Assembly: GCA_002633005.1 (NCBI GenBank)
Contig: NMRA01000415.1
Location: 149,091 to 213,090, forward strand
Origin: Phoronis australis
Lineage: Eukaryota; Phoronida; Phoronidae
Length of the DNA: 64,000 nt
Reading direction: 5' to 3'
Made by a program: the position numbers and the translations under genes. This document shows, one piece after another, positions 1 to 11,766 of the stretch (its first letter is position 1; each line of letters begins with the position of its first letter). Under the pieces are notes generated by a model, which was given only the letters and a program-made list of their open reading frames with translations, had not been told where the DNA came from and did not search any database.

Positions 1-1941
1 TGCTGAAAACTGGCGAGAAACTTCTGTTTCAATGTAATGTTTATCGTTCAGTATGTGGTATAAATAGATTATTACAGTCATGTTCTCAGTCTTTATCCTT
101 CTTATCTAGAACCCCCTTGGATTTTGAATTATTGGCCAGGGGTGGGGGGGGGCATTAGCCCCGAGGGCAATAATTCTCCAAAATCCACTCGTGCTCTAGA
201 TTACGTGGGATTATGACTTCGCAGTGTAATAATCTATATTCAATGAGAAGAAATTTGGTCAACTCTGTAATGACAAACATATATCAGGATGGGGTAACCA
301 TATGCCTAGAGATGTGAAACAGCTAGAACTACACACGCTTTTTATCAACAAAATTCCTCCACATTCCATTATCCTGGTTGCTAGTAGTTACCCTAGTTTT
401 TAATTTCACCCAACGATAGAGAGTTATATCCACATAAACATTGGCCAACACACATCCTAACACAGCTGGGATCACTAACTGAGGTCATACAGCCACCTCT
501 GACCAGTTTTGAATTTTGATAATCAATCAACAAAGAGGTTCTTAGTGTTAACTTAGTAAAACTGTACAACAACTCAGCACTGAAACTGTCCAGTTTCAGT
601 TCCATATAGCTATCAGATATGGAAAAACAGCATGTAGATAATTTAACACTATCTATGGTTTCAGTTTCAGTTTCGATAAGGTTGATGTAGGACTTTGTAT
701 TTTAGTTGCTTGGGCTTGTGACCAAAAATACTGAACAACTGTTGTTATCAGTGTGATGTGTTACGGTAACCGTGGAAACATAGTTTTGTGGAATAAAATT
801 TATTGTATCTTATTATTTCTAAGCCAGATTTATCATTCTTGTCAGTCCAATGAGCTTCCAAAGCTGCTGTCGGTGTGTTAAAAGAGACAGTCATGCTTAC
901 TTGTCCACTTCACATGGGCATCCAAATGTTGAACAGGGCGGTTGAGCTAGAGACTCTAAATTTTAGTCAGGGTGTCCAGTTGCAGGCCCCAACAATCTCT
1001 ATATGAAGGCCTAAGTGTGCTCAATGGACGAGTGAGATTCTGCTATTTATTTCCAGTTCTTTTGTTTCCGGGAAAAATTGTCTTCCTTTGATGAAATAAA
1101 CCATTCGGACAATACATAAATTGTTATGAAAAGTCAATTCTGTTCCGAAATTTTCAGATGTCCCAACCCAACCCAGATACTCAATCAAGATTTAATTTGC
1201 ATTTCCCTGGTCAAAAAATGCCCGTATACCAGCACATCCGCAGACTTTGATTTTGGTTCAAATTTAAAATCAATTATTGTACACTTTTCCAGGTTACAGA
1301 AATTGTGAAATCCAGGTCAAAATTGTTAACACAGAGGTCGTTACATCAAACACCGCATCCCTTACGTCACAAAATGTTTAAGTACTAGTCCACGAGAGCA
1401 CCAACCATGAGCGGCAAGGTGGGGGTCAGCCGATTTTCACCAAATTTGGCACATATGTAGTCCTATGGGATCTATAAACAGCGGTAAAATATTTCCTCAA
1501 AATATTGCGTTTTTCTAAAGTTATAGGTTCAAACACATTTTACGGTTTCGCAGCCATGTTTTCACGGTATAAAAACTGTCCAGTTTTAACTGTTCATATT
1601 TTGCCTTGAATGAAAGCTATTGCCAAACATTGTCTTTGTGACAGGTACAAAAGAACTTAAGGTATTTTTGTACAGAAAATTGACATAATTATGAAATTCC
1701 ACCGACGTCTGCTATACCATGTGTCAAATGGGTGACCCTATACAAAGAAGCTAGACTACGTATCTGGTCAAAAATCGATTCACACTGAAATATCCAAAAA
1801 TCATGAGAATTTAAACTCTTGATCCACCTGCCACAGTTGTCTGGTTAAGGCCACCATTGCTAAGCAAACACACACGTACCAATTCATAGCAAAGGCTCGC
1901 AATAATTTGTATTTTATCAATTAACACATCATATTAAAGTT
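1..1941. other. Non-coding flank, no gene seen
   Basis: AT-rich sequence with only short, unsupported open frames on either strand. Near 1430-1470 there is a phrase (TTTTCACCAAATTTGGCACA) that recurs in altered form near 12250 and 17712, so part of this stretch is probably old repeat. No splice-bounded exon with recognisable protein similarity was found. Confidence 0.5.
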
Positions 1942-2142
1942 TCAGTGCAAATCAACCAACCACTGCCACTCAAACAGAGAAATTACAAACCAATATTCTT
2001 TATTTTCGATGAACTTGGCTCCCTTTTCCCGCAGCTCTTTCTCAATGCCTATTTGCGAGTAAAACTCAATGACTTGATTGACCAGCTCTGGATCATGCTG
2101 GATGGCCAGTATTAATTGCTGAAACTCCGTCAATTTTTCCAT
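1942..2142 (-). CDS. Small hypothetical protein, 66 aa, probably a terminal exon
   Basis: An ATG-started frame of 66 codons on the minus strand ends in TGA. The product is acidic and probably helical (it starts MEKLTEFQQLILAIQHDPEL), with a Trp-containing end (EWQWLVDLH). I do not recognise the family. A good 3' splice acceptor (TTTTGTTTTTGTAG) lies directly upstream on the same strand, so the ATG would sit about six bases into an exon and the 5' exon would be further right, towards the RBM18-like gene, making the two genes divergent. It has no signal peptide, membrane segment or zinc-binding pattern. It could be a real short protein or the last exon of a longer one read in another frame. Confidence rests on the acceptor plus the protein-like composition. 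Confidence 0.4.
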   Translation of the reverse strand: MEKLTEFQQLILAIQHDPELVNQVIEFYSQIGIEKELREKGAKFIENKEYWFVISLFEWQWLVDLH

Positions 2143-2602
2143 TGCTCCTACAAAAACAAAATTTCAACATAACCAGGGATCAACATCAGCGAGTAAACGT
2201 ATGAAACACGAGTGGAAAAAGTAAACAGGAGTATAGAAATTTGACCTGTGCGGGCACAGACGTTCGACGTGTTTTGGTGGCTAGATTTTACAAGCCTAAA
2301 TCCAGAAATACAAGTAGCAAATACAGCTTAGATGGCCTTCGCAAGTCCAGTGCACTTCGGGTGCCAGACTGCATGCCTGCAATCTTTCTTTTTCAGACAC
2401 ACAGAGGCAATTATATACCACCAATACAGCCATGTACAGACTGAACCATTCCACAATCCAGCTGACACACATATTTAACTATCAAAAAACGTTGTCGGGG
2501 AGATTTTCTGTGATGCCACTAAAACAGTGCTGTGGCTTTTTTGAGCGACGCGGCTTAATGGCTTAACTTCACCTCGCTAGTTTCCAAATTTCAGGTCGAT
2601 TC

Positions 2603-2856
2603 CTTGAGGCCGCAGATGTTTTAACTTCCTTCCAACTAGAACAAATATTTCGGTAATCAAATCTTTTTTGAGCAATCTTTCGTTCAGTTGCCCAAATTGC
2701 AACTGGCCATTACCGTGCCTGCCAGGATAAGCGCACACAGTGTTAAAAATGGCCAGTTGCCAATTTGAGCACAATTAAAAGGACTGCTCGAAAAAGTTTG
2801 ATTACGGAAGCATATCTTAGAGTTCAAAGGAATTAAAGATTTCGATGGCCTAAGGT
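2603..2856. repeat. Foldback (hairpin) repeat, family member 1
   Basis: The two halves are imperfect inverted copies of about 110 bases. The left half reads from CTTGAGGCC to AACTGGCCATT; the right half is its reverse complement, from AATGGCCAGTTG to GGCCTAAGG. Both halves share the landmarks GTAATCAAA and CGTTCAGTTGCCC or their complements. Related single arms occur near 5870-5945 and 30185-30290. This looks like a MITE or foldback element. No target-site duplication was identified. Confidence 0.6.
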
Positions 2857-3756
2857 GACCCTCTATGTGCAAAAGTAGTTTCTTTAAAGCAAGGTGACAA
2901 TTTGGAGGCTTGAGGCATAATTCGCTGAAAAGCTTATAATTAAGGTTCTTAAAGCGCATGAAGTCCCTATGAGTGCATCACATCTGTACAGTTAAGTAGA
3001 GACTGTGGCACTGTCTACGAATAATCTAGATGATGTGTTCGCAATATGGCCACGGTGGGCTGGTAATAGGAGTCGGTAAATAAACACTGCCTGGGCCTGG
3101 CTGCGCAGGACCTAACCTTGGTACAAAGCTGTAAATAAATATACAGCTTTGCACCAATGCGGGTAAAAAAGTGGTAAGATAAAATCTGACACAAAATTAT
3201 TGTCATTAAAAACTACAGCCTTCCTTGAGTAAATTAAATTATTTAACGGTGTTGGCAAAAATGGCGTTCTACCGTTATTCAGGTGCTAAAGTTGTGGAGC
3301 GATCTTTAGTGACGGCTTTCGCCGCCATGAAATTTTGCGTCACCTATTGGCCAGTTTCTTTTTTCGCCGATTCTTCAATCATCTGTAGTTCTTTCACAAG
3401 GTTGCGTACACATCACAAAAAATTATCAGAACTGGTTTCATTTCATTAAAATTTTTTAGAATTTTGGTACCGAAAAAATGAATTTCAGAAGCAATTTTGT
3501 TGCTGCCAAGCTATCATCATCTCCCGAGAGATGTCGCAAAAAATTTAGGAAATGGCGTGTGCGTGTGACACGAGCGTACTGTTTTCAAAACGACGAAATA
3601 CTTATCATTGTTAGAAAAGGCAGAGAGTTACGCAAGAAAATGACGTTTATTGCATTGTTTTTCACTTAAACGGCTGTAACGGGCAAGGTGAGTGTCGGTT
3701 GACTCCCAGATTTTGCATGCACACCGTCCCGTCTTTAGCTTTACATGTTGATACAA
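2857..3756. other. Intergenic stretch, no gene seen
   Basis: Short open frames of 60-75 codons on both strands lack splice signals, domain similarity or biased composition. I treat them as chance. Confidence 0.4.
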
Positions 3757-3916
3757 GTGTTGTAGACGTGCTTCCGGTGAATTATATGAGCCTCTGTTAG
3801 CTACTCGCTAACGGGCAATTGCCTATTAGCTGAATGGTTAGCACGCTTGCCGGTTTTATGGGGGTCGCGGGTTCGATCCCCGGGTCGGGTGATCTCTTGA
3901 TCGGCTATTACTACAA
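3757..3916 (+). repeat. tRNA-like repeat (SINE head), copy 1, with A and B boxes
   Basis: This unit carries RNA polymerase III internal promoter elements: an A box (TTAGCTGAATGG, 3826-3837) and a perfect B box (GGTTCGATCCC, 3870-3880). The flanks do not pair into a 7-bp acceptor stem, so this is a tRNA-derived repeat and not a working tRNA gene. It begins TGTTGTAGACGTGCTTCC and ends GGCTATTACTACA. A second copy starts 392 bases downstream. The spacer holds two ~32-base repeats of the form GACCTGTATG-GAGAC...TGTTCACC (about 4014 and 4080), probably the SINE body. Confidence 0.6.
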
Positions 3917-4148
3917 ATGGCGTAGTCGGCAAACGGATGATCTACCGATGAAGCACTGCCAACTAGTACCCACGGACCTCGGGACAGCGCGCGTGGAAGG
4001 TTCCAGGAGTCAAGGACCTGTATGAGAGACGACGTGTGTTCACCTGTGTTGTGGTGGTAAAGGTACCAAGGGACATTGATGACCTGTATGCGAGACATCC
4101 TGGTGTTCACCTTCCTGTCGCGTGCCCGTTCCGTAGGAAAGGGGGGAA

Positions 4149-4277
4149 TGTTGTAGATGTACTTCCGGTGAATTATATGAGCCTCTGTTAGCTACTCGCT
4201 AACGGGCAATTGCCTATTAGCTGAATGGTTAGCACGCTTGCCGGTTTTATGGGGGTCGATCTCGGCTATTACTACAC
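4149..4277 (+). repeat. tRNA-like repeat, copy 2, B box deleted
   Basis: Nearly identical to copy 1 from TGTTGTAGA through TTATGGGGGTCG, then it jumps to ATCTCGGCTATTACTACA. About 35 bases are missing, including the whole B box. The A box is intact. The deletion ends sit at short shared bases (TCG), as expected of replication slippage. Without a B box this copy should not be transcribed by Pol III on its own. Confidence 0.6.
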
Positions 4278-6124
4278 AAGTTTCACGGCGCGGTGACGAG
4301 CAGAACTACACTGGCTGCGTGCAATTTCGGGTCTTCATTAGTTCATACAGGTAGCTGGCTGGCTACGCAGGACCATAACTAACTGTCGTACCGTGATGTG
4401 GCTCACTTAAGAAAATTCACTAAGCAATTTCGAATCAGCGATGTAATGTAAAAATATATAGTATGGTAAATGCAGTCGTATTCCAAAAAAATTAAAAGTT
4501 CTTGAGGAAAACGATGCATACCAACCAACCAGGTTTCAAAGCAGTCCACAGTAGTACAGTCAACAATCACGTTTAGCTTCCTTGTTAGTGTTGACATTCA
4601 ACATTAATCAAGAGATTCCAGAATCTTAAAATAATTTTACAAATATTCTTTGTTCTACGCAATATTTATCCAGATTACACAAAAAATAATTAAAAAAAAT
4701 ATTGATTGTTAAATTTTCTAAATTAAATCATACCTAAAATAAAAATATCATAAACTAATTTTTGTTTTGACATTATATTTTCGGTTGCTTTTTCTTGGAA
4801 ATTTTACTCGAACATTTCCGTAAGATACGGAAAGAAGCGAACATAAGTCGCACAAGTTTTGCTACGTCACCGTTTTCGGGAAAATGGTTGCGCCTGTGAT
4901 TCAAATATTTCCTCGGCTAACATCGGAATACTAGCCAAGTTATGAACAGAGATGACATCAACTTTGGTACGTAGTTAGTTAAAATAACAAATTGGTGTGA
5001 ATCAAAGCAAGGTATGGGTTATTGTTTACAATCCGACTCCATTAATGTACACCCATGGTATCAGTATTTTCTGAATCCTCTCGTCATGCACATTTCAAAA
5101 ACGAGTTCCACGACAGTAGCATTTTCACTGGCATAAATGCCATGAATACAGTCGAGAGGTGTCGCAAAGCGACGTGAACGTGAATTTATTACGAATTTAT
5201 AATACTACCTCGTACATGCCATAGTAGCTAGTTTTGTATTACTGCAGGTTCACTAGCTAGCCCTCTAGAAGTACTCACCACTTAAAACACAGCTATTCAA
5301 CTCAGGCTTCAGTAAAACCCAATCCAGGTGCCCATCCCTGACATCCTGATTGCTTGCTGAAAGACTGCCAGCAGGGTTCCCGCCAGCAGTATAAATAAAA
5401 GAAGCATCCGGGGAACCATAAAACTGACAAATCACAAGACACCACCGAAAGATAAAGGACGAATGATGTTGACGATTACAACACTAGTATTTTACACAAA
5501 CACAGAAAGCCTGTGGCCCCTTGTTAATTCTTATTTAGTCAGACATCAAAAACATTTTATTTTGATACTGACGATAGGGTTCTCAATCTTTCTTCTTCAA
5601 CGTATTTATATTTAGCGCCTCTAGCAGATATGTACAATGATAACTGGACACCTTACCTGTACTCAGTTATTCAGTTCACGTTTAGTTTCACGTTCACGTG
5701 AAAATATAGCTGTTGGGTTTAAGAAACTCATTTTTGTTACTGTAATGTGCCTGAGTCAACACGTGCAATTACGTATGCCATGCGTCATAACTCACGGTCA
5801 CATCGCTTTGTAAAACCCATCTAATACTAGCCAGCCAGCGGCACTAGTCGGAAGAAGCGGTCCCACCTTAAACTTCTTTAATTTAGGAAAAAAAAACTTT
5901 AAGCTGTCCGTCATTCAGTTGCCCAAATTGGAACTGCTCATTATTGCTCTGCACTTGCCAGTGGATGTGAATCTTTTGCTTAGTCATCTTAAGCAAGGAT
6001 CTGAACCAAAGATGCTGCCTCGGGCAAATACTGGTCTTTGAAGTACATATACAAAATTTATAAGTACCCCATCCTACTCCTATAGTCGTATGTCATAACA
6101 AGACTGTTCCACCTGTCATTACAG
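4278..6124. other. Region upstream of the first RBM18 coding exon seen
   Basis: No supported gene. The first coding exon and promoter of the RBM18-like gene should lie here, but I could not find an ATG exon with a phase-0 donor. A relic of the foldback family seen at 2603 (CATTCAGTTGCCCAAATTGG) lies at 5870-5945. Confidence 0.4.
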
Positions 6125-9100
6125 GGTTACAGTGAGCCGGTGCCCCTGGATGAGTTACCTTCTGATGCTGATTCCAGGGACAATGATGCAAGATTATGGG
6201 TTGGCAACATGGATACCAGGGTAACAGAGTAAGTAAGCTGCGAAAACTTGAAGCCCAGCACCATGATTTTCTTGCAACATACCTCTGGGAAGAAATCCAG
6301 TTATGACAGGACTTGCACATCATTTTTTCACACCCTTATCTTCCACTTTGTTCTCATTCAACAAAATCGTTACCATAAACATTCTAGGGTGTGGAACAGT
6401 CTCCAAAATTTGAGACACTGAAGTTCAAGCTGGAAATAAATTTTCTTTTGTGCAAATTGGGACAATTTTGACGTTCATCGCATTTTTTAAATATGCCGGG
6501 ACATTGTGTTAGGGCTGTTCCAGCAAAATCTGTGTGGGAGGGGGGGAAGGCAACTGAAATAAAAATTTATGGGTGGTTGCGTTTGATTTAAATTCAAAAT
6601 GGCTGGTGTTCGTACTTCAAAAAAAATTAAAATTTACAGGTTTGTTGTTGTTTCATTGGGCCATAAATGTTTGATGGTGGGTAATTTTAGTAAATTTTAT
6701 AAACAATCCGCACAGAATCAAAAACTGGAACAAAAATGCAACTTGCAAAAAGTTCCGACTTTTTCACTCCCTCCGATCTCCTCATCGGCATGCCCATAAC
6801 ACCATTTAAGCACAGGTGCTCGAATTTCTCGATGGCTTATAACCATATATAAGAAACATATGTTTTCTTAGTAATGAATGACGTTAGTGGTGATGGAGGA
6901 ACAGATAAACTCAAGTGCCTGTGCAGTCAACCACAAAAACAAAAAAATTACGGGTGGTTGCATTTCAAACTTATAAAAAATTACGGGTGGTAGGCTGAAG
7001 AAATAAATGAAAAATATGGGTGGTGGGTGCGAAAAAAAGGTGCCTTCCCCCCCTCCCAAACAGATTTTACTGGAACAGCCCTAAGTAAATCAATGAAACT
7101 AGAACATCTGTAGCCTATACAGTATCACATTAATCCCAAAATTTTGGACGTGGCAAATTTTCTGTCTTATAATTCCTGAATTTGGATCAAAATTCCCATC
7201 GGCTTGAAGCTTTTCGTTCATGGTCCGAAATTTTTTTTCTTCAAATCTAAGGAATAAATCGGCCTTCTGTCAAAAAATGAACTTTTGATTTTGACCACTT
7301 CATGGTATTGGTGTCGAATACTTGCTTCATGGAATTGGTGTCTACTTTTTCCTTGGTCATAGAGGTGTACTCTGGTCTTTGGAACATCCGGCGACAGGGC
7401 CGTGACTGATTACACTGCAGTGGAACTCTCCTTTGTCCCTGAGATAAGAAAGCACGTGAGCTTGTTTTGAAAATCAGGCATATGTTCGTGTCTCTCATTG
7501 ATGTTGACAACGCGAAGAATTTCAGATCATGCATCCACGGGTATTTATCCAGTTTATCAAATTAGCTTTTTCACGTCGAATTTGCTGCCGACAGCACAGC
7601 AGCAATACTGGTCAGTTATTGCATGCACTGATATGGTCTCAAACAAACAATAACCAACCTTCATCTCTAATTAAGCCCAGAAATTACGTCTCATCGGAAT
7701 GAGGAACAACTTACAGTGGCTATAAATTTCCATACCGTCGCAGAAAATAATTTTTATTTGGTCTCTAGGCTCACGTTAGACTTTCAAAGATGTTAGCCAA
7801 AATGGCTAATGCATCTAAAAACCTTTAGCCATTTTCAAAAATTATTAGCCAAACGCATTCCCTTTTTCCAACCCACGCTATGGATAAAAGTGATGACCGA
7901 ACTTTTTATTTTTCATGTGATGCACAGGTCCTTTTCACAATGTTCCATAAGTTAAGATGTTTGCCGAAAAAAGCAAATGAACTTCATTCATAGGTCAGAT
8001 GACGGGCCCGAAATGGAGCATTCGAATTAAAATGACGAGCGTTGGTACTAAAATATATTAAAATATCCACGTATCGAGCGATGCGCTCTTTCTCAAGGGT
8101 GTGCTACAAACTGCTGAAAATATGTGGATAGATCTAAAATAAAATGACACAGGGGACCACATAGTGACATACAATAAACGTGAACATTCTGAACACAACA
8201 GGACATAGCAACTACCAGTGGGGTAGGGAGAGAGGGAGAGAGAGAGAGATACCCAAACAGAGACATATGCAGCTACTGGAGTCTATTCACTAGACTTGTA
8301 GACTCCAGTAGCTGCGTACGTCTCTGTTTGGATCTCTCTCTCTCTTTCGTCATACGTAGGCCTACCCCACTGATAGTTGCTACCACTTAGCCGACCCAAG
8401 TGCCGACCACAGAGGCGACTCAGCAGACGGCTCCTAGCCGACCGTTGTTGGTCGGCTGCTGGTAGGCTAGACGACCGGTCGACGGCCGGTCGTCGACCAA
8501 TTTTCGTGATGTGTGCTGTATGTCCTGTTGTGTTCACATTGTTCACATTTATTGTATGTCACTATGTGATCCCCTGTGCCATTTTATTTTAGATCTATCC
8601 ACGTTTTCAACAGTCTGTAGCACATCCTTGAGAAAGTGGGCATCGCTTGATACGTGGGGATATTTTAATATATTTTAGTACCAACGCTCGTCATTTTAGT
8701 TCTGGTAGTTTTACTTTTTTGTGAGCCTTATTTGAATGTATGTCAGAGAATAGTAGTTATTTCAGATTCAACATGCTGAAGATACTTCAAAAGTACGGAG
8801 CACTCAAAAGACTGGACTTTCTGTACAACAGAGTTGGCCCTGATAAAGGCAAACCCCGTGGCTATTGTTTTGTAACCTACACCTGTAAGGAGGATGCAGA
8901 GAGGGCCAAGAAAGCTTTGAATGGCAAGGTTGGTTTTGTGGATGTATTATTTTCTGTGCTGGTGGTAATTTATGCACGAGGTCATCCAAACCAGAGGATG
9001 TTAGACTACGTTTCTCACGCAACAACACGTGAGTGAAGGTCAAGTATGCTGGATACTTCACTAACGCAATCTAGTGCCAAAATGATAGCTACTGAAATGA

Positions 9101-10890
9101 TTGGTAGGTGAGGTTGGAATGTTGATTTATGGGGTAGACTTCATGATTTATGGGATAAACTTCATGAATTATGGGATAGCATTTATTGTTTCGATGATGA
9201 ACATTTTTTGTCGCAAGTGCAAGGTGGCGGTGAAACTTGAGATTTTGAATTGAGGACTGTTGTGGTGACCCCTTAACTACATTTTACATCTTGTGTAAAA
9301 GGATACCAAACACAGTTTTGGCCTATTATACATACTAAAAATGACTTTCCCATCCAGTTCTTTGAAGTAAATTAATGCTCTGTACCCTCGACAATCCTCA
9401 AAAGTTTGGAGGAAAATTTGAAAGTTCCCTTTGAAGTCTGCTAAAGTTGCAAGCGTGACCTACGCTTATAGCGAATTACACGGCAACTGTGGGGAAAGAC
9501 CATAACGTCCAATCTGTGACACAGGGAGTATAAGTTTTTCATTGATTCCCACCCTAAACTTAGAAGATTAATGCCAACGATGCACCACCAGGTGGCAGAA
9601 CAAAGATTGCTCGAAATCATCAAAACGAGATTTAGTATCCTTTAAAGCTGAAGTTAGCCTTACAAGGTTTACTTTTTTCAAGGTGGTTCTGTCCAAGAGG
9701 TTATTTGTCAAGGAGGCCCACATCCAGACTGAGGTAAGTTTAATACCTGTACTATGATGCAAAACATCGGTGCCTAGTATACACGTATGTTAGTCTTTAA
9801 ACTCAAAGCTACAAGGTGAAGCACCAGTGCTTTTCCTTCACTTCTAACTGTTGCAGCTACCTTGTGTCATCGCATTCTTGTCTTCTCGTACCTTACATGA
9901 AGCTAGAAACATATCGTTTTCACTGCACTGTAGGTCGGTGTATATCAACACTTTGCAGTGATCATGTTCCTTAAAGCCACACTCCCCAGACTTTTCCATG
10001 CCTTACAAAAATAATCGCACATAATAGTTATGAGATGAAAAGAGCATCATGTCTGTTCCCTATTCCCAGCTCTTAACGTCAACTCGGTACACTAATATTG
10101 GATGAGCTGTTGATGTCAGACACAAAGCAAGCTAAGGGAAGTCCAGTTCGCAGTGTCTTGCTGCAGCCATCACTAACACTAATTCCTGACCTATTCAGCA
10201 TACGATATGGCGGACGAGTGAAATTTTATTTTGTCAATTTTTTTCTGAAAAAAAAGATTAAGAACATTTCGGTTTGTTGCGGACTTGGTTTTAAGTTGTT
10301 GTCATAAAACAATAATTGGTAAAGTCTCCATTATGTGCAGCATGGTAATAAGCTTTGAAACACGGGAACAGGGATATTTTAGGCATTATATTTATGGAAA
10401 GTACGTGGAGAATTTCCATACTAGTCAAAGCTGTTGTCTGTACATGACGTCATGTGGCCCGAATCTTCTAGGTTGTCTATTTATAGCACATGCTGTTGGT
10501 AAGGTGTCGTGTTTATCTAAGGTTTATCTATCTTGTTTGTGACTTCTCATTTAAGGATATTTAACCTTGATGGTACTCCTTTAAAACTGGTAATGTACTG
10601 ATATATAATTGTATGTACTAATAACATTAGAAATCGTTATTTAGGGACCTGTAAAACAGGAAATAAAACCTGCGTCATGCTCTGTCAGTGCAGAGGACAA
10701 GATCAAAGCAATAGAAGCCAAACTGAAGAGTATGGAGAAGTCGAAAGAGGAATTTTCTATTGCTCAACAGAATCTCCCTGTGGTGGTTAGGCAGAGAGAG
10801 ACACCTGGTGCACATAGGCAGAACTCTGACAGAGTGACATCTGGTAGACACTCAGGACATCATCCATATAAAAAGGCTGTGGATAGGTGA
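6125..10890 (+). CDS. RBM18: RNA-binding protein 18-like (RRM protein), four exons, 5' end missing
   Basis: Coding exons are 6125-6228, 8766-8928, 9683-9733 and 10645-10890. All have AG/GT borders and join in frame (phases 0/2, 2/0, 0/0, then TGA), giving 187 residues; human RBM18 is about 190. One RRM spans exons 1-3: RNP2 is LWVGNM, RNP1 is KGKPRGYCFVTY, and its last strand is VLSKRLFVKEA. The C-terminal exon carries KIKAIEAKLKSMEK, a hallmark of RBM18, and a basic His/Arg-rich end. The family binds RNA and is presumed nuclear; its precise role is poorly known. The initiator exon was not found: a stop lies in frame just before the acceptor at 6124. An ATG at 8740 in the second exon's frame lies in the intron and is not the start. 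Introns hold MITE-like elements. Identification is by similarity I can read directly. Confidence 0.85.
6509..7084. mobile_element. MITE with ~43-bp terminal inverted repeats, in RBM18 intron 1
   Basis: The ends are near-perfect inverted repeats: the left starts TTAGGGCTGTTCCAGCAAAA and runs into GGGAGGGGGGGAAGGCA; the right is its reverse complement with two or three mismatches. A TA target duplication is possible, because the ends read TTA-GGG and CCC-TAA. Inside are inverted and direct subrepeats of TTACGGGTGGTTGC type. The element is 576 bp and non-coding, with no transposase. The TA/TWA target and GGGCTGTTC end suggest a Tc1/mariner or PIF/Harbinger-type parent. That assignment is inference. 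Confidence 0.8.
7085..8027. other. RBM18 intron 1, remainder
   Basis: AT-rich intronic sequence. A 95-codon minus-strand open frame (about 7247-7534) has no recognisable similarity or splice context and is not called. Confidence 0.4.
8028..8698. mobile_element. Large foldback element with a GC-rich insert in one arm
   Basis: Both ends read TAAAATGACGAGCGTTGGTA in inverted orientation. The arms remain complementary inward for about 250 bases (ACAGGGGACCACATAGTGAC, ACAACAGGACATA, GTGGGGTAGG, a GA-rich tract, CAGCTACTGGAGTC) to a short loop near 8290. The right arm alone holds an extra GC-rich block of about 130 bases (roughly 8385-8515) with its own small palindromes such as GACCGGTCGACGGCCGGTC. 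The open frames inside are by-products of the palindrome. It lies in RBM18 intron 1, ending 67 bases before exon 2. Confidence 0.8.
8929..10644. other. RBM18 introns 2 and 3
   Basis: AT-rich intronic DNA on either side of the 51-base third exon (9683-9733). No repeat structure or other gene was recognised; open frames near 10098-10542 have no support. Confidence 0.45.
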
Positions 10891-11760
10891 CAGCACTGTA
10901 GTCTCACTTTATTTATTTATTTTTTATTATGAAATATTATTGTTTAATCTGTTCTTGTCAGTGGCTATGATTGGTTTACTTTAATCAATGTTGGTGCTAT
11001 AAATGAGATTACTGCTGCTGCACATTTGTACTCGAGATCATCCACAGGAAACTTTGTTGGGCTTTGCAATGTTTTGAATGAGTAAAATCGTGGCTGAGGG
11101 ACGGGCCACACAGGCTGGCACCACATCAGAGGAGGGAGGCAGTGGCACCAATATGAGGCGAGAGTGTCCCAAGCATTAGTGGCCTGGCACAAAACTAGGC
11201 AGCAACCAGGGAGTGGCACCGCTACGTCTGCAGTGATATTCCTAGCTAAGTGACAGTGTCACGGCATGACGGATACAATCCGCAATGTAGTGAATTCACC
11301 TTGGTGCTGAGGGCCATGAAACTCACAAATGAGATGACGTCACTGTTGTTGCTGCACCAAATTCTCAGTTACCTCACTGACTGCACTGCATCAATTGTGA
11401 ATATTCAAAGTACCTAGTTATTTCTCAAATTTTGAAAATGGACAATGTTTGTCTTTCTTGAAAGTTGCATGTTTGACTGTCACACACTGTTTACAACTGT
11501 ATTGATGATGAGTCTTGTAGTTTACACATCCAACTGTTCACTTGCTGGTCATGAGTGGCCAGTGATTCTGTGAGACAACAGACCCTCTGAAATGATGTAG
11601 TCTTACCATGCTTCAAAATTTTAAGCATGATTAAATTGATAGCAAGCAATTCACGCCATGACACTAGTCTTATCATTCTTACTTCTTGGTCTTTGATTTC
11701 CCTTCATTTTGAAACTTGCATTATGGGTTACTTTGTTGATAAGCCATAAAGTACTATAAT

Positions 11761-11766
11761 AATAAA
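11761..11766 (+). promoter_or_regulatory. Candidate RBM18 polyadenylation signal
   Basis: The first AATAAA found in a suitable context after the RBM18 stop codon. It is followed by a T/G-rich stretch (GGCTTTTTGTTTATT) like a cleavage-stimulating element. It implies a 3' UTR of about 0.9 kb. No transcript evidence is available. Confidence 0.4.

Noticed and set aside
8221-8252. GA-rich microsatellite
   Set aside because: Part of the foldback element's arm; the same tract appears inverted in the other arm.
8283-8592. Open frames of 87 and 71 codons on opposite strands
   Set aside because: They lie within a foldback element's palindromic arm and GC-rich insert and read as simple Arg/Ser-rich sequence.
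8740-8765. ATG upstream of RBM18 exon 2 as the gene's start
   Set aside because: It lies before a good splice acceptor, and the exon at 6125-6228 supplies the proper RNP2 strand of the RRM in frame.
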